Notes: generated by a model not told the origin, from the letters alone. A stretch of DNA of 64,000 nucleotides from Lachnospiraceae bacterium (GCA_017394885.1 JAFPWO010000022.1:1-64000), one strand, 5' to 3'. Positions 42,647 through 51,635 are shown, counted from the stretch's first letter. Translations and numbers: made by a program.

Positions 42647-43441
42647 ATGCATAAACTCGCTGAAAAACGACTTTTTCTGCTGGATATGGACGGTACGCTG
42701 TATATCGACGATACGCTCTTTCCGGGGGTATCCGAGTTTTTGTCGTCCATCCGTGAAAAAGGCGGCCGGTATCTTTTCCTGACGAACAATTCCTCCCGCG
42801 GGATCGACGCGTATCTGGAAAAGATGGCCCGGCTCGGCATCCCTGCCCGGCCGGAAGATTTTCTGACTTCGGTCGACGTAACGATCGACACCCTGCGGGC
42901 GGAATATCCGTCTCATCGTGCTTATGTGCTCGGCACCAGATCGCTGTTTGACCAGCTGAAAGCAGCCGGACTTAACGTCACCTGCCGGATGGAGGAAGAA
43001 CCGGATCTCCTGCTGTGCGGTTTCGATACGGAGCTGCGCTATCAGAAGCTGGTCGACGCCTGCATTCTGCTCGGGCGCGGCGTACCCTATCTTGCCACGA
43101 ATCCCGACTGGGTCTGCCCGACCTCCTTCGGGTATGAGCCCGACTGCGGCTCCATCTGCGAGATGCTCTGGCATGCGACCGGCTGCCATCCCCGCTTTCT
43201 GGGCAAGCCGAAGCCGGATATGGTCTTCTCGGCACTTCGCCGCACCGGTTTTGCCCCGGAAGAAGCCGTCCTGATCGGTGACCGCCTTTATACCGATATT
43301 GCCTGCGGATACAACGCGGGCATCGACACGGTTTTCGTCCTCAGCGGGGAAGGCGTCGAGACCGATATTGAAAGGTACGGGATTCAGCCAAGCTGGATCT
43401 TCCCTTCCGTACGCGAGCTTTTGCCGTATATACAAGCTTGA
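42647..43441 (+). CDS. HAD-IIA family phosphatase (NagD-like)
   Basis: This 264-residue hydrolase has the HAD nucleophile motif LDMDGTLYIDD, the threonine/Ser motif LFLTNNSSRG, the Lys of GKPKPDMVF, and LIGDRLYTDIACGYNAG as motif IV. The layout with a type IIA cap matches the NagD/4-nitrophenylphosphatase group. Substrates are likely sugar phosphates or nucleotides, but unassigned. Neighbours in the operon are trxA, GDPD and PfkB, consistent with phosphate-ester salvage. Confidence 0.88.
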   Translation: MHKLAEKRLFLLDMDGTLYIDDTLFPGVSEFLSSIREKGGRYLFLTNNSSRGIDAYLEKMARLGIPARPEDFLTSVDVTIDTLRAEYPSHRAYVLGTRSLFDQLKAAGLNVTCRMEEEPDLLLCGFDTELRYQKLVDACILLGRGVPYLATNPDWVCPTSFGYEPDCGSICEMLWHATGCHPRFLGKPKPDMVFSALRRTGFAPEEAVLIGDRLYTDIACGYNAGIDTVFVLSGEGVETDIERYGIQPSWIFPSVRELLPYIQA

Positions 43442-43469
43442 CCGCGGTTCGTCCGCAGAAAGGAAGCTT

Positions 43470-44303
43470 ATGAAAAAGTGTAAAACCCTCCGTATCCTGT
43501 TCTGTATTCTCTGTCCCATCGTCGGCCTCTGCGTCCTGTATGTCCTGCTGATCCGCTGCCGCCAAAACCACAGCTGGCCGGACGGGATGAAGAAGATCCG
43601 CTATGCACACCGCGGCCTGCACGATGAGGAGCGTCCCGAAAACTCCCTGGCCGCATTCCGGAACGCCATCGAACACGGCTACGGCGCCGAACTGGACGTG
43701 CATTTAACCAAAGACGGCGAATTAGCTGTCATCCATGACAGTTCCCTGCTGCGGACGGCCGGCGCGGACGTCTGTGTGGAAGATCTGACCGTCGCCGAAC
43801 TGAAGCAATACCGCCTCGGGGATACAGAGGAAACCATACCGCTTCTCTCCGAAGTACTGGAGTTGTTTGAAGGGAAAACGCCGCTGATCATTGAGCTGAA
43901 GCCGGCCCGCGGCAATTACAATGCGCTGACCTGCACGGCCTGTGACCTTCTGCGCAATTACCATGTGGATTACTGCATCGAGAGTTTCGACCCCCGCTGC
44001 CTGATCTGGCTCCGGAAAAACTGCCCGGATATCGTACGCGGCCAGCTTTCCGGGAATCTCTTAAAGGACGAATCCGACGAGACCGCGCTCAGCCGTTTCC
44101 TGGTAAGCTATCTGCTGACCAATTTCGCCGCACAGCCGGATTTTGTCGCGTATGACTGCCGGTACCGCTGCAATCTGTCGCTGAAGCTCTGCCGCCTGCT
44201 CTATCACGTTCAGGAAGTCAGCTGGACCGTCCGCGATCCCGAAACCATGGCAAAGCTGGAAGCCGAAGGAAACCTTGTCATCTTTGAGAATTTCGGTTGG
44301 TGA
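43470..44303 (+). CDS. Membrane-anchored glycerophosphodiester phosphodiesterase
   Basis: This 277-residue protein has one N-terminal membrane helix (about 8-28) and then a GDPD TIM-barrel. YAHRGLHDEERPENSLAAF and GAELDVHLTKDGELAVIHDSSL carry the family's His and metal-binding residues. It would cut glycerophosphodiesters into glycerol-3-phosphate and an alcohol, outside the membrane. The start at 43470 follows AAGGAAG; the longer frame overlaps the preceding gene out of register. Third gene of the operon. Confidence 0.88.
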   Translation: MKKCKTLRILFCILCPIVGLCVLYVLLIRCRQNHSWPDGMKKIRYAHRGLHDEERPENSLAAFRNAIEHGYGAELDVHLTKDGELAVIHDSSLLRTAGADVCVEDLTVAELKQYRLGDTEETIPLLSEVLELFEGKTPLIIELKPARGNYNALTCTACDLLRNYHVDYCIESFDPRCLIWLRKNCPDIVRGQLSGNLLKDESDETALSRFLVSYLLTNFAAQPDFVAYDCRYRCNLSLKLCRLLYHVQEVSWTVRDPETMAKLEAEGNLVIFENFGW

Positions 44304-44307
44304 AACG

Positions 44308-45207
44308 ATGAATCTGTCCGTGATCGGAGCCGCTAATATCGATATCACGGCCACTGCCGAAGGGACCTACCGGCCGGGGGATTCCAATCCCTCGGCTGTT
44401 TCCGTTTCCTTCGGCGGCGTCGCGCGCAATACGGCGCATAATCTCTGCCTGCTCGGCCACAGGATCTGTTTTTATACGGCTTTCGGCGGCGACGATTTTG
44501 CTGCCCGGCTGCGCGATAACTGCCTGTCACTGGGCATGGATCTGTCCCATGCGCTTACCTTTCCCGAAAGCCGGAGCAATCTGTATCTTTCCATCAACAA
44601 TCAGGCCGGGGAACTGATGGCCGGCGCCGCCGATATGCCCCTGGCTGACCGGATTGATACGGAGTATCTCCGCCGCGAGATTCGTTTTATCAACCGGGCA
44701 GAGGCCCTCGTCTGCGACACGAATCTTTCTGAGGAAGCCCTCGCATTTGTTCTGGAACAGGCAGAGATCCCGGTGTTTCTGGATACCGTTTCCGCCGTCA
44801 AAGCGCAGCGGATCGCCCGCGTGCTGGCTAAGCCCTGCGAGCAGATCCGTCTATACTGCCTCAAAATGAACCGGCAGGAAGCCCAGGCTATTCAGGATCT
44901 GTGGGGCATCGGGGAAATAGATCTTCCCGGCGAGATGCACCGCCGCGGCGTTTTTCGCGTCTTTCTCACAGAAGGAGCGGACGGCGTCCTGGTTTCAGAA
45001 AAAGGGCAGAAAGCGGTTCATCTGCCGGCCGAGGCTGTACCGGTCTGTAATGTCAGCGGCGCGGGAGACGCCTTCTTTGCCGGCCTGATCCATGCCTTCA
45101 GCCTGGGAAAAGACTGTCTCGAAAGTGCCCGGATCGGGCTCAGAGCCGCTTCCCTCACGCTCCGGTCTTCTTCCGCGGTCCGGGACGATCTGAAGTCGCT
45201 TCTTTAA
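44308..45207 (+). CDS. PfkB-family carbohydrate/nucleoside kinase
   Basis: This 299-residue kinase has the family start NLSVIGAANIDITATAEG, the FGGVARNTAHNLCLLG substrate loop, and the C-terminal signature NVSGAGDAFFAGLIHAF with the catalytic Asp. Specificity may be pseudouridine, sugar or nucleoside; the ANIDI and GG-x-ARN pattern fits the pseudouridine-kinase side of the family, but this is inference. Start at 44308, 4 bp after the GDPD stop; last gene of the operon. Confidence 0.85.
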   Translation: MNLSVIGAANIDITATAEGTYRPGDSNPSAVSVSFGGVARNTAHNLCLLGHRICFYTAFGGDDFAARLRDNCLSLGMDLSHALTFPESRSNLYLSINNQAGELMAGAADMPLADRIDTEYLRREIRFINRAEALVCDTNLSEEALAFVLEQAEIPVFLDTVSAVKAQRIARVLAKPCEQIRLYCLKMNRQEAQAIQDLWGIGEIDLPGEMHRRGVFRVFLTEGADGVLVSEKGQKAVHLPAEAVPVCNVSGAGDAFFAGLIHAFSLGKDCLESARIGLRAASLTLRSSSAVRDDLKSLL

Positions 45208-45214
45208 GAATTTT

Positions 45215-45230
45215 GACCGGTCTTCCGGTC
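45215..45230 (+). terminator. Hairpin after the PfkB gene, possible terminator
   Basis: GACCGG-TCTT-CCGGTC is a perfect 6-bp stem. The T run follows only after about 12 bases of mixed A/T, so termination may be weak. Confidence 0.45.
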
Positions 45231-45255
45231 ATGAAAAATAATTTTTCCAAAAGGG

Positions 45256-45284
45256 TTGACATTCCGGATAAGTTGTTGTACTAT
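45256..45284 (+). promoter_or_regulatory. Promoter of the tRNA genes
   Basis: Consensus TTGACA (45256-45261), 17 bp, then TACTAT (45279-45284), about 27 bp before the first tRNA. Confidence 0.8.
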
Positions 45285-45311
45285 ACCTCTTGCGCCGGAA
45301 AAACGGTGTAT

Positions 45312-45383
45312 GCGCGAGTGGCTCAGCGGTGGAGCACCACCTTGCCAAGGTGGGGGTCGCGGGTTCGATTCCCGTCTCGCGCT
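45312..45383 (+). tRNA. tRNA-Gly (anticodon GCC)
   Basis: A 72-base cloverleaf: acceptor GCGCGAG pairs with CTCGCGC, the D arm contains GGCTCAGCGGTGGAGC, the anticodon loop is TTGCCAA, and the T arm has GGGTTCGATTCCC. CCA is not encoded. Confidence 0.95.
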
Positions 45384-45390
45384 TTCATAT

Positions 45391-45474
45391 GCAGTTGTGG
45401 CGGAATTGGCATACGCGCATGATTCAGGTTCATGTCCATGTACTTGGGTAGGGGTTCAAGTCCCCTCAACTGCA
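45391..45474 (+). tRNA. tRNA-Leu (anticodon CAG)
   Basis: An 84-base class II tRNA: acceptor GCAGTTG pairs with CAACTGC, the anticodon stem is ATGA/TCAT with loop TTCAGGT, a long variable arm follows, and the T arm is GGGGTTCAAGTCCCC. It is 7 bases after tRNA-Gly and shares its promoter and terminator. Confidence 0.93.
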
Positions 45475-45482
45475 CGAAGGGG

Positions 45483-45506
45483 ACCGTGTTTGAACACGGT
45501 TTTTTC
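45483..45506 (+). terminator. Terminator of the tRNA transcript
   Basis: ACCGTGTT and AACACGGT form an 8-bp stem with a 2-base centre, followed by six T. Confidence 0.88.
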
Positions 45507-45535
45507 TTTATCAGAAAGCGGAAAGGATCCACGTC

Positions 45536-46909
45536 ATGTCTGAAAATCACAGCAACAAAATGGGGACCATGCCGGTAGGCAAACTGCTGTTCAATATGGC
45601 GCTTCCCATTACCATATCCATGCTTTTTCAGGCACTTTATAATATTGTCGACAGCTATTTTGTCGCCCAGCTGAATCAGGATGCCATGAATGCCGTCAGC
45701 CTTTCCTTCCCCATGCAGTCTCTGCTCATCGGCTTCGCGATCGGGACCGGCGTCGGCATGAGTGCGCTGATCTCCCGCGCGCTCGGGGAACGAAAGCCGG
45801 AAAGAGCCAATGAGATCGCCGGGACCGGGATCTTTCTCTATTTCTGTCTGGCCGTTCTTTTTTCCGTGATCGGTTTTACCCTTGTCAGATGGTATTTCAG
45901 TATACAGACGAAAAATGAAAATATTATTCGCTACGGAACGCAGTACCTGACGACGGTCATGGGCGTCAGCGTCTTTCTGTTCTTCCAGGTCTGCTTCGAG
46001 CGCCTTCTTCAGTCGACCGGCCGCTCGGACAAGTCCATGATTTCCCAACTGAGCGGCGCCGTCGTCAACATGATCCTCGACCCGCTTTTCATCTACGGGA
46101 TATGGATCTTCCCCCGCCTGGAAGTATGGGGGGCGGCTGTCGCCACCGTGATCGGACAGTGCGTGGCCATGACCATCGGCCTTACACTGAATATCCGCTG
46201 CAATAAGGATCTGACGCTTTCCTTTAAGCAGATCCGTTTCCGTTCCCGTATTTTCAAAGACATTTATGCGATCGGCCTGCCCTCCATCCTGATGCAGACC
46301 ATCGGTTCCTTTACCAATTTCTTCATGAACCGGATCCTGATCGGCTTTACCGAAGCGGCGACGGCGGTTTACGGCGCCTACTTTAAGCTGCAGAGCTTTT
46401 TCTTCATGCCGGTCTTCGGCTTAAACAACGGCATGGTCCCGATCGTCTCCTACAACTACGGTGCGGCCCGTCTGGACCGCGTGAAAGAGACTTATAAGCT
46501 TTCGGTCATAACCGCGGTTTCCATCATGCTCGTCGGCTTTGCCCTGTTTATGGGGATTCCGCATGTTCTGATCGGGATCTTCAAACCGTCGGAAGAAATG
46601 CTGGCGATCGGCGTTCGCGCGCTGCGCATCATCTGCCTGCACTTCCTTTTTGCCGGCTTCTGTATCATCTCCGGCTCCATGTGCCAGGCGATCGGTAATC
46701 CCATGCATTCCCTGATCATTTCCATCTTCCGCCAGGTGGTCGGGCTCCTTCCTTCCGCCTATCTCCTGTCCCTGACCGGAGACCTGGATATGGTCTGGTT
46801 CTGCTTCCCCATCGCGGAGGTCTTCTCCCTGGTCTTCAGCATCATCTTCCTGCGGAAGACCATGAAAAATGCGGAAGCCCGGATCGGAGCTTCCGCACAG
46901 CAGGGATAG
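45536..46909 (+). CDS. MATE-family multidrug exporter
   Basis: This 457-residue protein has twelve predicted membrane helices in two homologous halves. The N-terminal half begins with MGTMPVGKLLFNMALPITISMLFQALYNIVDSYFVAQ, typical of the DinF/NorM-like MATE subgroup of Clostridia. These proteins exchange drugs or metabolites for Na+ or H+. It follows the tRNA terminator and starts after a GGAAAGGAT site. A second MATE gene lies at 53167-54546. Confidence 0.92.
   Translation: MSENHSNKMGTMPVGKLLFNMALPITISMLFQALYNIVDSYFVAQLNQDAMNAVSLSFPMQSLLIGFAIGTGVGMSALISRALGERKPERANEIAGTGIFLYFCLAVLFSVIGFTLVRWYFSIQTKNENIIRYGTQYLTTVMGVSVFLFFQVCFERLLQSTGRSDKSMISQLSGAVVNMILDPLFIYGIWIFPRLEVWGAAVATVIGQCVAMTIGLTLNIRCNKDLTLSFKQIRFRSRIFKDIYAIGLPSILMQTIGSFTNFFMNRILIGFTEAATAVYGAYFKLQSFFFMPVFGLNNGMVPIVSYNYGAARLDRVKETYKLSVITAVSIMLVGFALFMGIPHVLIGIFKPSEEMLAIGVRALRIICLHFLFAGFCIISGSMCQAIGNPMHSLIISIFRQVVGLLPSAYLLSLTGDLDMVWFCFPIAEVFSLVFSIIFLRKTMKNAEARIGASAQQG
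46865..46896 (-). terminator. Terminator of the RNase H gene, inside the MATE 3' end
   Basis: GCGGAAGC (46871-46878) pairs with GCTTCCGC (46889-46896), and on the minus strand it is followed by ATTTTTC. It sits within the last codons of the convergent MATE gene. Confidence 0.6.
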
Positions 46910-46915
46910 CGCTTC

Positions 46916-47515
46916 CTATTCGATTCCCAGAGCTTCTTTGGCCAGCTTATCCGCCAGATCGTTATAGTGGTCATGCGAATGGCCTTTCACCTTCACAAAA
47001 CGGATTTCCAGCAGATCCTTCACGCTCTCATAGTAAGCCCGGTACGCGATCGTGCCGGGTTTATTCGCTTTCCATTCTCCGGTGCACCAGGAGGCGATCC
47101 CCTGATAATCATGATAGATGATCAGCAGTTCGGCCTTCTGCTCCAGCGCATAGCGCATGGCGGCTTCCGCCCCTTTGATCTCGCCGGCCACATTCCGCAT
47201 CGAGGCCAGCTCCGCATCTTCGATTTTTTCGGAGAAGTACAGTTCTTCTCCGCCGCGGAGAATGACTATCCCGTAGGAAAATTCCGCACTGTCAGCCCGA
47301 AAGCTTCCGTCCACATAGGCTTCCATGATCCCCTTATCTTCAGAGATCGGATGGAGCTGATCTTCTCCTCTGACAAAGGCTTCCGCTTCAAGGCGGCCCG
47401 GAAAGCTTTTATATACCGCGCCGGGAAACGCGTAGACCTGTTCACGGCAGGCTTCCCAGCTGGTGTAGACGCCCGGGATCCGGCCGTTCCGTACTGCGTA
47501 GAATTTATTTGCCAT
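46916..47515 (-). CDS. rnhA: Ribonuclease H1 with hybrid-binding domain
   Basis: This 199-residue enzyme degrades RNA in RNA-DNA hybrids. An N-terminal RHBD (about 1-48: KFYAVRNGRIPGVYTSWEAC) is joined to an RNase H domain with catalytic residues in AYVDGSF, GEIKGAEAAM, HDYQGI and NDLADKLAKEA. I placed the start at 47515, after AAAGAGG; the longer frame runs into the preceding intergenic hairpin. Confidence 0.93.
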   Translation of the reverse strand: MANKFYAVRNGRIPGVYTSWEACREQVYAFPGAVYKSFPGRLEAEAFVRGEDQLHPISEDKGIMEAYVDGSFRADSAEFSYGIVILRGGEELYFSEKIEDAELASMRNVAGEIKGAEAAMRYALEQKAELLIIYHDYQGIASWCTGEWKANKPGTIAYRAYYESVKDLLEIRFVKVKGHSHDHYNDLADKLAKEALGIE

Positions 47516-47537
47516 GACAACCTCTTTCTCACAGAAC

Positions 47538-47560
47538 GGCCGAAGCACAAAGCTTCGGCC
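47538..47560 (-). terminator. Hairpin after the cohesin gene
   Basis: A 9-bp stem (GGCCGAAGC pairing with GCTTCGGCC) with a 5-base loop lies between the cohesin gene and the RNase H gene. There is no good T run, so it may be a weak terminator or an mRNA-stabilising hairpin. Confidence 0.45.
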
Positions 47561-47573
47561 TTCCTGATCGGGC

Positions 47574-49343
47574 TTACATGATTCTCGGACCTTCATCCGG
47601 AACTTCGATTTCCTCAAAATCTTTTTCGCTCGCCGGCGGGAAACTGTCATCCGCTTTCGGGACGGATCCCATTCCCACGGAAAGGAACTGTTCTTCTTCC
47701 TCCGAGGAAAGTTCCGTTCCGCCTTCCATCAGGCGGCTCAGCCGGTTGTTGCGCAGCCACTGCATAAACAGGAGGACCAGGCAGATCACAAACAGCAGGC
47801 CCATACCGAGCAGCAGAAGCCAGGGGAAGCGGACGTTTCCGAAAGGAAAGCCTTTTTCCGGAGAAGTCGGCGTCTGCGTCGGGGCTTCGGTCTGCGGGGC
47901 CGGCGTCGTTTCCGCAGGGGCTTCCGTTGTTTCTTCCGGCAGCGTTTCAGTCTCTTCTTCCGTCGTCGGCTCGGTGGTCTCTTCGGTGGATTCCTCGGTG
48001 GTCGGTTCTTCGGTCGTCTCTTCTTCCGTGGTTTCCGGAACGATCAGGCCGTAGCGCTGCAGGCTGTCTTCCGAAGGATCAACCACATACAACGCAGGTT
48101 CGCTGATCGGTTCATTGTCTTCATTGACTTTCACCGCGTAAACAAGGAACGGCGGATCTTCCTCTTCCGAATCTTCCGGGATCCACACCGTATATGGACT
48201 GCCTTCCTCATCCAGGCGTTCCGCAGGGATGTAGCCGGCCGGGATCTCCGGCTCAGAATCTTCCGGAAGCGGCAGGACCAGCAGCCAGCTCGTTTTCGAG
48301 GTCAGATAGACCGGAGCCGACGGCTCATCCGTGGTTTCTTCATTGGACTCATCCGTGCTTTCTTCGGTGGATTCTTCCGTCACCGGTTCGATGGTCGGTT
48401 CCTCTGTCGTCGGTTCCTCGGTCGGCGTTTCCGTGGTTGCAGGCGGCGCCGCGGTTTCGGGTTCGGGACGAAGGATCTGCACATGGTAGTCCTGTCTGCT
48501 TACACCGTCCTCGGCTGTCACCCGGACGTAAAAATCGGTCTTCCCGGTCGGGATCTCATTGACGTACGGCCAGTAAAAAGCACTGGCTTTGCTGTCCATC
48601 GGCATGAACTGAAGGGACAGCCCGGTCGTATCCGCACTGACATTCAGCGTATACTCGTAAACATCGGGATTAAAGGCCGGAGACAGCGTTCCCGGGGACA
48701 GGACCAGGGATACCAGCCGTTTTTCCGATGAGGGAGCCGCGGTCGTCGGAGCTTCTGTGGAAGGAGGCTCCGTGGTCGGTTCTTCGGTCGTAGGAGGCTC
48801 TGTGGTCGGCGCTTCAGTCGTCGGTGGTTCCGTTGTAGGAGGCTCGGTAGTCGGTGGTTCCGTCGTGGGGGGCTCGGTGGTCGGTACTTCTGTCGGCGCA
48901 GAGCCCTGAATGGTAACGACGGACGAACCGCGCACAGCAAGCGTCATTTCATCTCCCAGTGTATCGAAGACCTCAGCAGAATCAATGCCGATAACTGCCG
49001 ATCCGCCCTGCAGGGCCTGGAAGGTCAGGGTATAGGAAAGCGACGCCGTTCCGTTGCCGGCATAGTCATTGATCCGGATTTTACCGTTCGAGGTCTGTAC
49101 CACCAGATTCCCGGTCCCGCCGCTGCAGTCACTGAATTGCAGCAGATCGGTTCCGTACGACAGATAGATATCGATCGCGGAAACTTCCGGCTCAACAGTC
49201 ATGCTAACCTGCACGGTATCTCCTACAGAACAGGTCGGATTCGAGAAATAAACGGAAGCTTCATCGGCAAGAACCGCTTTTTTAAACAAAAGCACGAACA
49301 GGCAAAGAATGACAGAAATCACAAGTGTTTTTCTTTTATGCAT
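47574..49343 (-). CDS. Membrane-anchored cohesin-domain protein
   Basis: This 589-residue protein has a signal peptide (1-26), a cohesin domain (about 28-148: ASVYFSNPTCSVGDTVQVSM, then IDIYLSYGTDLLQF), a PTTEP-type repeat spacer (about 151-205), a cadherin-like beta-sandwich (about 208-293: YEYTLNVSADTTGLSLQF), an acidic region, a second Thr/Glu spacer (about 435-495), and a membrane helix (about 507-530) with a 60-residue cytoplasmic tail. Cohesins bind dockerins, and the gene directly upstream (16 bp) encodes a dockerin. It has no sortase motif; the anchor is a membrane helix. It may display the glucosaminidase on the cell surface. Confidence 0.85.
   Translation of the reverse strand: MHKRKTLVISVILCLFVLLFKKAVLADEASVYFSNPTCSVGDTVQVSMTVEPEVSAIDIYLSYGTDLLQFSDCSGGTGNLVVQTSNGKIRINDYAGNGTASLSYTLTFQALQGGSAVIGIDSAEVFDTLGDEMTLAVRGSSVVTIQGSAPTEVPTTEPPTTEPPTTEPPTTEPPTTEAPTTEPPTTEEPTTEPPSTEAPTTAAPSSEKRLVSLVLSPGTLSPAFNPDVYEYTLNVSADTTGLSLQFMPMDSKASAFYWPYVNEIPTGKTDFYVRVTAEDGVSRQDYHVQILRPEPETAAPPATTETPTEEPTTEEPTIEPVTEESTEESTDESNEETTDEPSAPVYLTSKTSWLLVLPLPEDSEPEIPAGYIPAERLDEEGSPYTVWIPEDSEEEDPPFLVYAVKVNEDNEPISEPALYVVDPSEDSLQRYGLIVPETTEEETTEEPTTEESTEETTEPTTEEETETLPEETTEAPAETTPAPQTEAPTQTPTSPEKGFPFGNVRFPWLLLLGMGLLFVICLVLLFMQWLRNNRLSRLMEGGTELSSEEEEQFLSVGMGSVPKADDSFPPASEKDFEEIEVPDEGPRIM
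48728..48890 (-). repeat. Tandem repeat encoding the PTTEP spacer
   Basis: About nine to ten repeats of a 15-18 base unit encode PTTEP/PTTEA-type pentapeptides in the cohesin protein. Such runs are prone to length change. It is coding sequence, not a separate element. Confidence 0.85.
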
Positions 49344-49358
49344 TTTCCTTCCCGCCTC

Positions 49359-51581
49359 CTATTGTGTGATTAAAATCGTTCCGAGTATATGGTTCCGGAT
49401 CTTTATCAGATCTGACATTTTGACGTTGCCGTCTTTATTGACGTCACAGGCCTTGAGATAGCATTTCTTCTGCAGTGTTGCTTCCAGTATGTGGTTCCGG
49501 ACTTTGATCAGGTCGGCCATGCTGATCTTTCCGTCCCCGTTCACATCCCCGTAGATAACGACCGTCCCGCTCCGGTACACCTGTCCGGCGGCGTCATAAA
49601 CCTTGACCTTATCTCCGGTCTTCATCAGATCCCCGTCTGCCTTATCGGTCCCGTCTGCGTTTTTGTACTCGGCCCAGGCGGTCGCCGCGATATGCAGATT
49701 CTCTGCAAATTCTTTCTTCTTTGTCTCCGGTTCTATCTTTGTGATATAGCCGCCGTTTTTCCAACTGTATTCGGTTTCCATGGGCTTTTCGACCCAGGTT
49801 ATGTTGACGGTATAAGTCCTGCTGTCCCCGTTCTCCGCCCGGACCATCAGTGTAATCTCTTTGGTCCCGGACGAGAGCGAGATCGTCCCGGTTCCCGTGA
49901 CTGTCGCGGTGGAATCGTAAGGCACGGCGGTAATTTCATATTCCGTATTCCCGTCGTTGACGATCACGGAGTATTCCGTATTATCCGGGTCTACGGTGGG
50001 ACTCACGGAAAAGCTTCCCACCTTGATGCTGGCCAGCCGGTTGTTCGGCGATCCGGTCCCGGTCGGGATCGGGCACTGCGCGGACGGCATATTCTGAAAG
50101 ACGGGAATATCAAAGATCAGGACGTGCTGCCGGGCCTCCGCGTCATACCCGTTTGCCAGAGAAACGCCTTCCAGATAGGCCCCCATGATATTGGTCATAT
50201 ACTGATGGCGGTAGCGCATATCTGCCGACGCCACATTGAATTTCTTGTAATACAGCGTGTACTGATTCTGCAGCAGATAGTTCTCGGCATGGAACATCGC
50301 GCCGCCCCAGAGAGCCTTGACCCGGGTGTTCCAGGGCCGGTTATAGCTGGTATTGCCCACGCCTTCTCCAGAGGCAAACCACAGGCCCCGGTCGTTGGCG
50401 TCGTACTCATCCGTCGTGTAGGCATGTACGTTGTAATAATTATAATAACCCGGGAAGAGCTCGCTCTTTCCGCTGATACTCTTTGTTGTTCCGGCCAGGC
50501 CCATTTCCTGCCTGACCGTACTGGCCAGATAATAGGGACTGATCCCCAGGGACGCGCCGATCTCGCAGAAAAGCTTCGCATACGAAAACTTCTTGCCGTT
50601 CACATCCTTGGCCGGTTCCTTGGCCATGAATGAATCGCTGATGATCCGTCTTACACCTTCCACGGTCTGGCTGCTGCTGTAGAGCATGGTCAGGAACATG
50701 AATATACTGTCATCCCAGAGGAAATTGCGGGGATCCAGGAAATAGGCGACCAGTTCGTCGGAAGCCTTCACCCAGTGCGGGCCGTCATACCCGACCCAGG
50801 TACTGGTAGTCCAGTCGTAGGCCCCGTCCCGAATCGATTTCCAGGAAGAAATATTCGTATCGTAGATCAGGCTGACCGCACCCTGATAATAGGACGGATT
50901 GGCCTCCTCGTACAGGGCCGTGCTCCAGGACTGCCCGGTATTCGTCGCAACAAAGATCCACTGCGGATATTTCTGATGCATCTGCTTGAGCGCGAGAATA
51001 TAATCGGACGGGAAGCCGAGAATGCTCAGATAGGTTCCGTAATTATCCCCGCCCTTCGTAAACGTCGCAGTGCGGCTGACCACGGAGCTGATATAACCGG
51101 TCACTTCTTCCTCATTGAAGTAAAAGCCGGAATGGACCTCGTACCAGGTGACGCCGTCCGCCGCCTTCTTTTCACTGATATATTCGAGTACCGCGCCTTT
51201 TTCCAGATAACAGAGGATCTCTGCCGACGTACCGGCGTCGGCACGCAGATTCGTCGTCCCGTCTCCGATGATCACAACAGCTTTGGTTTTCTTTGATACG
51301 GTATCATAAGGAAAACCGGACAGCGGGACCTCATACGGCCCTTCCCAGACCGGTTCGGTCTCTTCCTCCGTACTCTCCTCCGTGGATTCCTCCGAGCTTT
51401 CTTCTGTAGACTCTTCAGCGGTGCTCGTCTTTGTTTTTTTCGTGGTTTCCGGTTCCGCGGTCTGCGTTTCGTCGGCAAAAACGCGGCGCGTGATCAGAGA
51501 AAAGCACAGCAAAAGAAGGAGTATCAGAAAACCGTACCCCACATACCGGCTGAGCTTTTTCCTCCCGGAAACAGGATGCAT
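49359..51581 (-). CDS. Dockerin-bearing glucosaminidase with SH3 and cadherin-like domains
   Basis: This 740-residue protein (numbering from the ATG at 51581) has a membrane/signal segment (about 12-36), an acidic Thr/Ser/Glu spacer, an SH3-type domain (about 100-170: TTNLRADAGTSAEI), a glucosaminidase domain (about 275-450, with the probable catalytic Glu in VRQEMGLAG), a cadherin-like beta-sandwich (about 515-597), and a C-terminal dockerin with two Ca2+ repeats: YGDVNGDGKISMADLIKVRNHIL and CDVNKDGNVKMSDLIKIRNHIL. It likely hydrolyses the glycan backbone of peptidoglycan. A TTG eight codons earlier is a less likely start. The cohesin gene follows 16 bp downstream. Confidence 0.88.
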   Translation of the reverse strand: MHPVSGRKKLSRYVGYGFLILLLLLCFSLITRRVFADETQTAEPETTKKTKTSTAEESTEESSEESTEESTEEETEPVWEGPYEVPLSGFPYDTVSKKTKAVVIIGDGTTNLRADAGTSAEILCYLEKGAVLEYISEKKAADGVTWYEVHSGFYFNEEEVTGYISSVVSRTATFTKGGDNYGTYLSILGFPSDYILALKQMHQKYPQWIFVATNTGQSWSTALYEEANPSYYQGAVSLIYDTNISSWKSIRDGAYDWTTSTWVGYDGPHWVKASDELVAYFLDPRNFLWDDSIFMFLTMLYSSSQTVEGVRRIISDSFMAKEPAKDVNGKKFSYAKLFCEIGASLGISPYYLASTVRQEMGLAGTTKSISGKSELFPGYYNYYNVHAYTTDEYDANDRGLWFASGEGVGNTSYNRPWNTRVKALWGGAMFHAENYLLQNQYTLYYKKFNVASADMRYRHQYMTNIMGAYLEGVSLANGYDAEARQHVLIFDIPVFQNMPSAQCPIPTGTGSPNNRLASIKVGSFSVSPTVDPDNTEYSVIVNDGNTEYEITAVPYDSTATVTGTGTISLSSGTKEITLMVRAENGDSRTYTVNITWVEKPMETEYSWKNGGYITKIEPETKKKEFAENLHIAATAWAEYKNADGTDKADGDLMKTGDKVKVYDAAGQVYRSGTVVIYGDVNGDGKISMADLIKVRNHILEATLQKKCYLKACDVNKDGNVKMSDLIKIRNHILGTILITQ

Positions 51582-51603
51582 CTTTCCTATCCTTCCACTG
51601 TAC

Positions 51604-51635
51604 ACAAATAAAGGCCCCGACGGACCTTTATTTGT
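51604..51635 (-). terminator. Hairpin between yajC and the dockerin gene
   Basis: An 11-bp perfect inverted repeat (ACAAATAAAGG and CCTTTATTTGT) forms an A/T-rich stem with a G/C-rich loop. It stands after the yajC stop. A long T tract is missing on the minus strand, so efficiency is uncertain. Confidence 0.6.

Noticed and set aside
45390..45474. Pseudo-tRNA because of an unusual D loop
   Set aside because: Acceptor, anticodon and T stems pair fully and a class II variable arm is present, so tRNA-Leu(CAG) is retained.
45207..45536. Prophage or island attachment site at the tRNA genes
   Set aside because: No integrase and no repeated tRNA 3' end was seen in the window; the neighbouring genes look native.
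48728..48890. CRISPR array
   Set aside because: The short direct repeats are in-frame codons of a PTTEP spacer, without unique spacers or cas genes.
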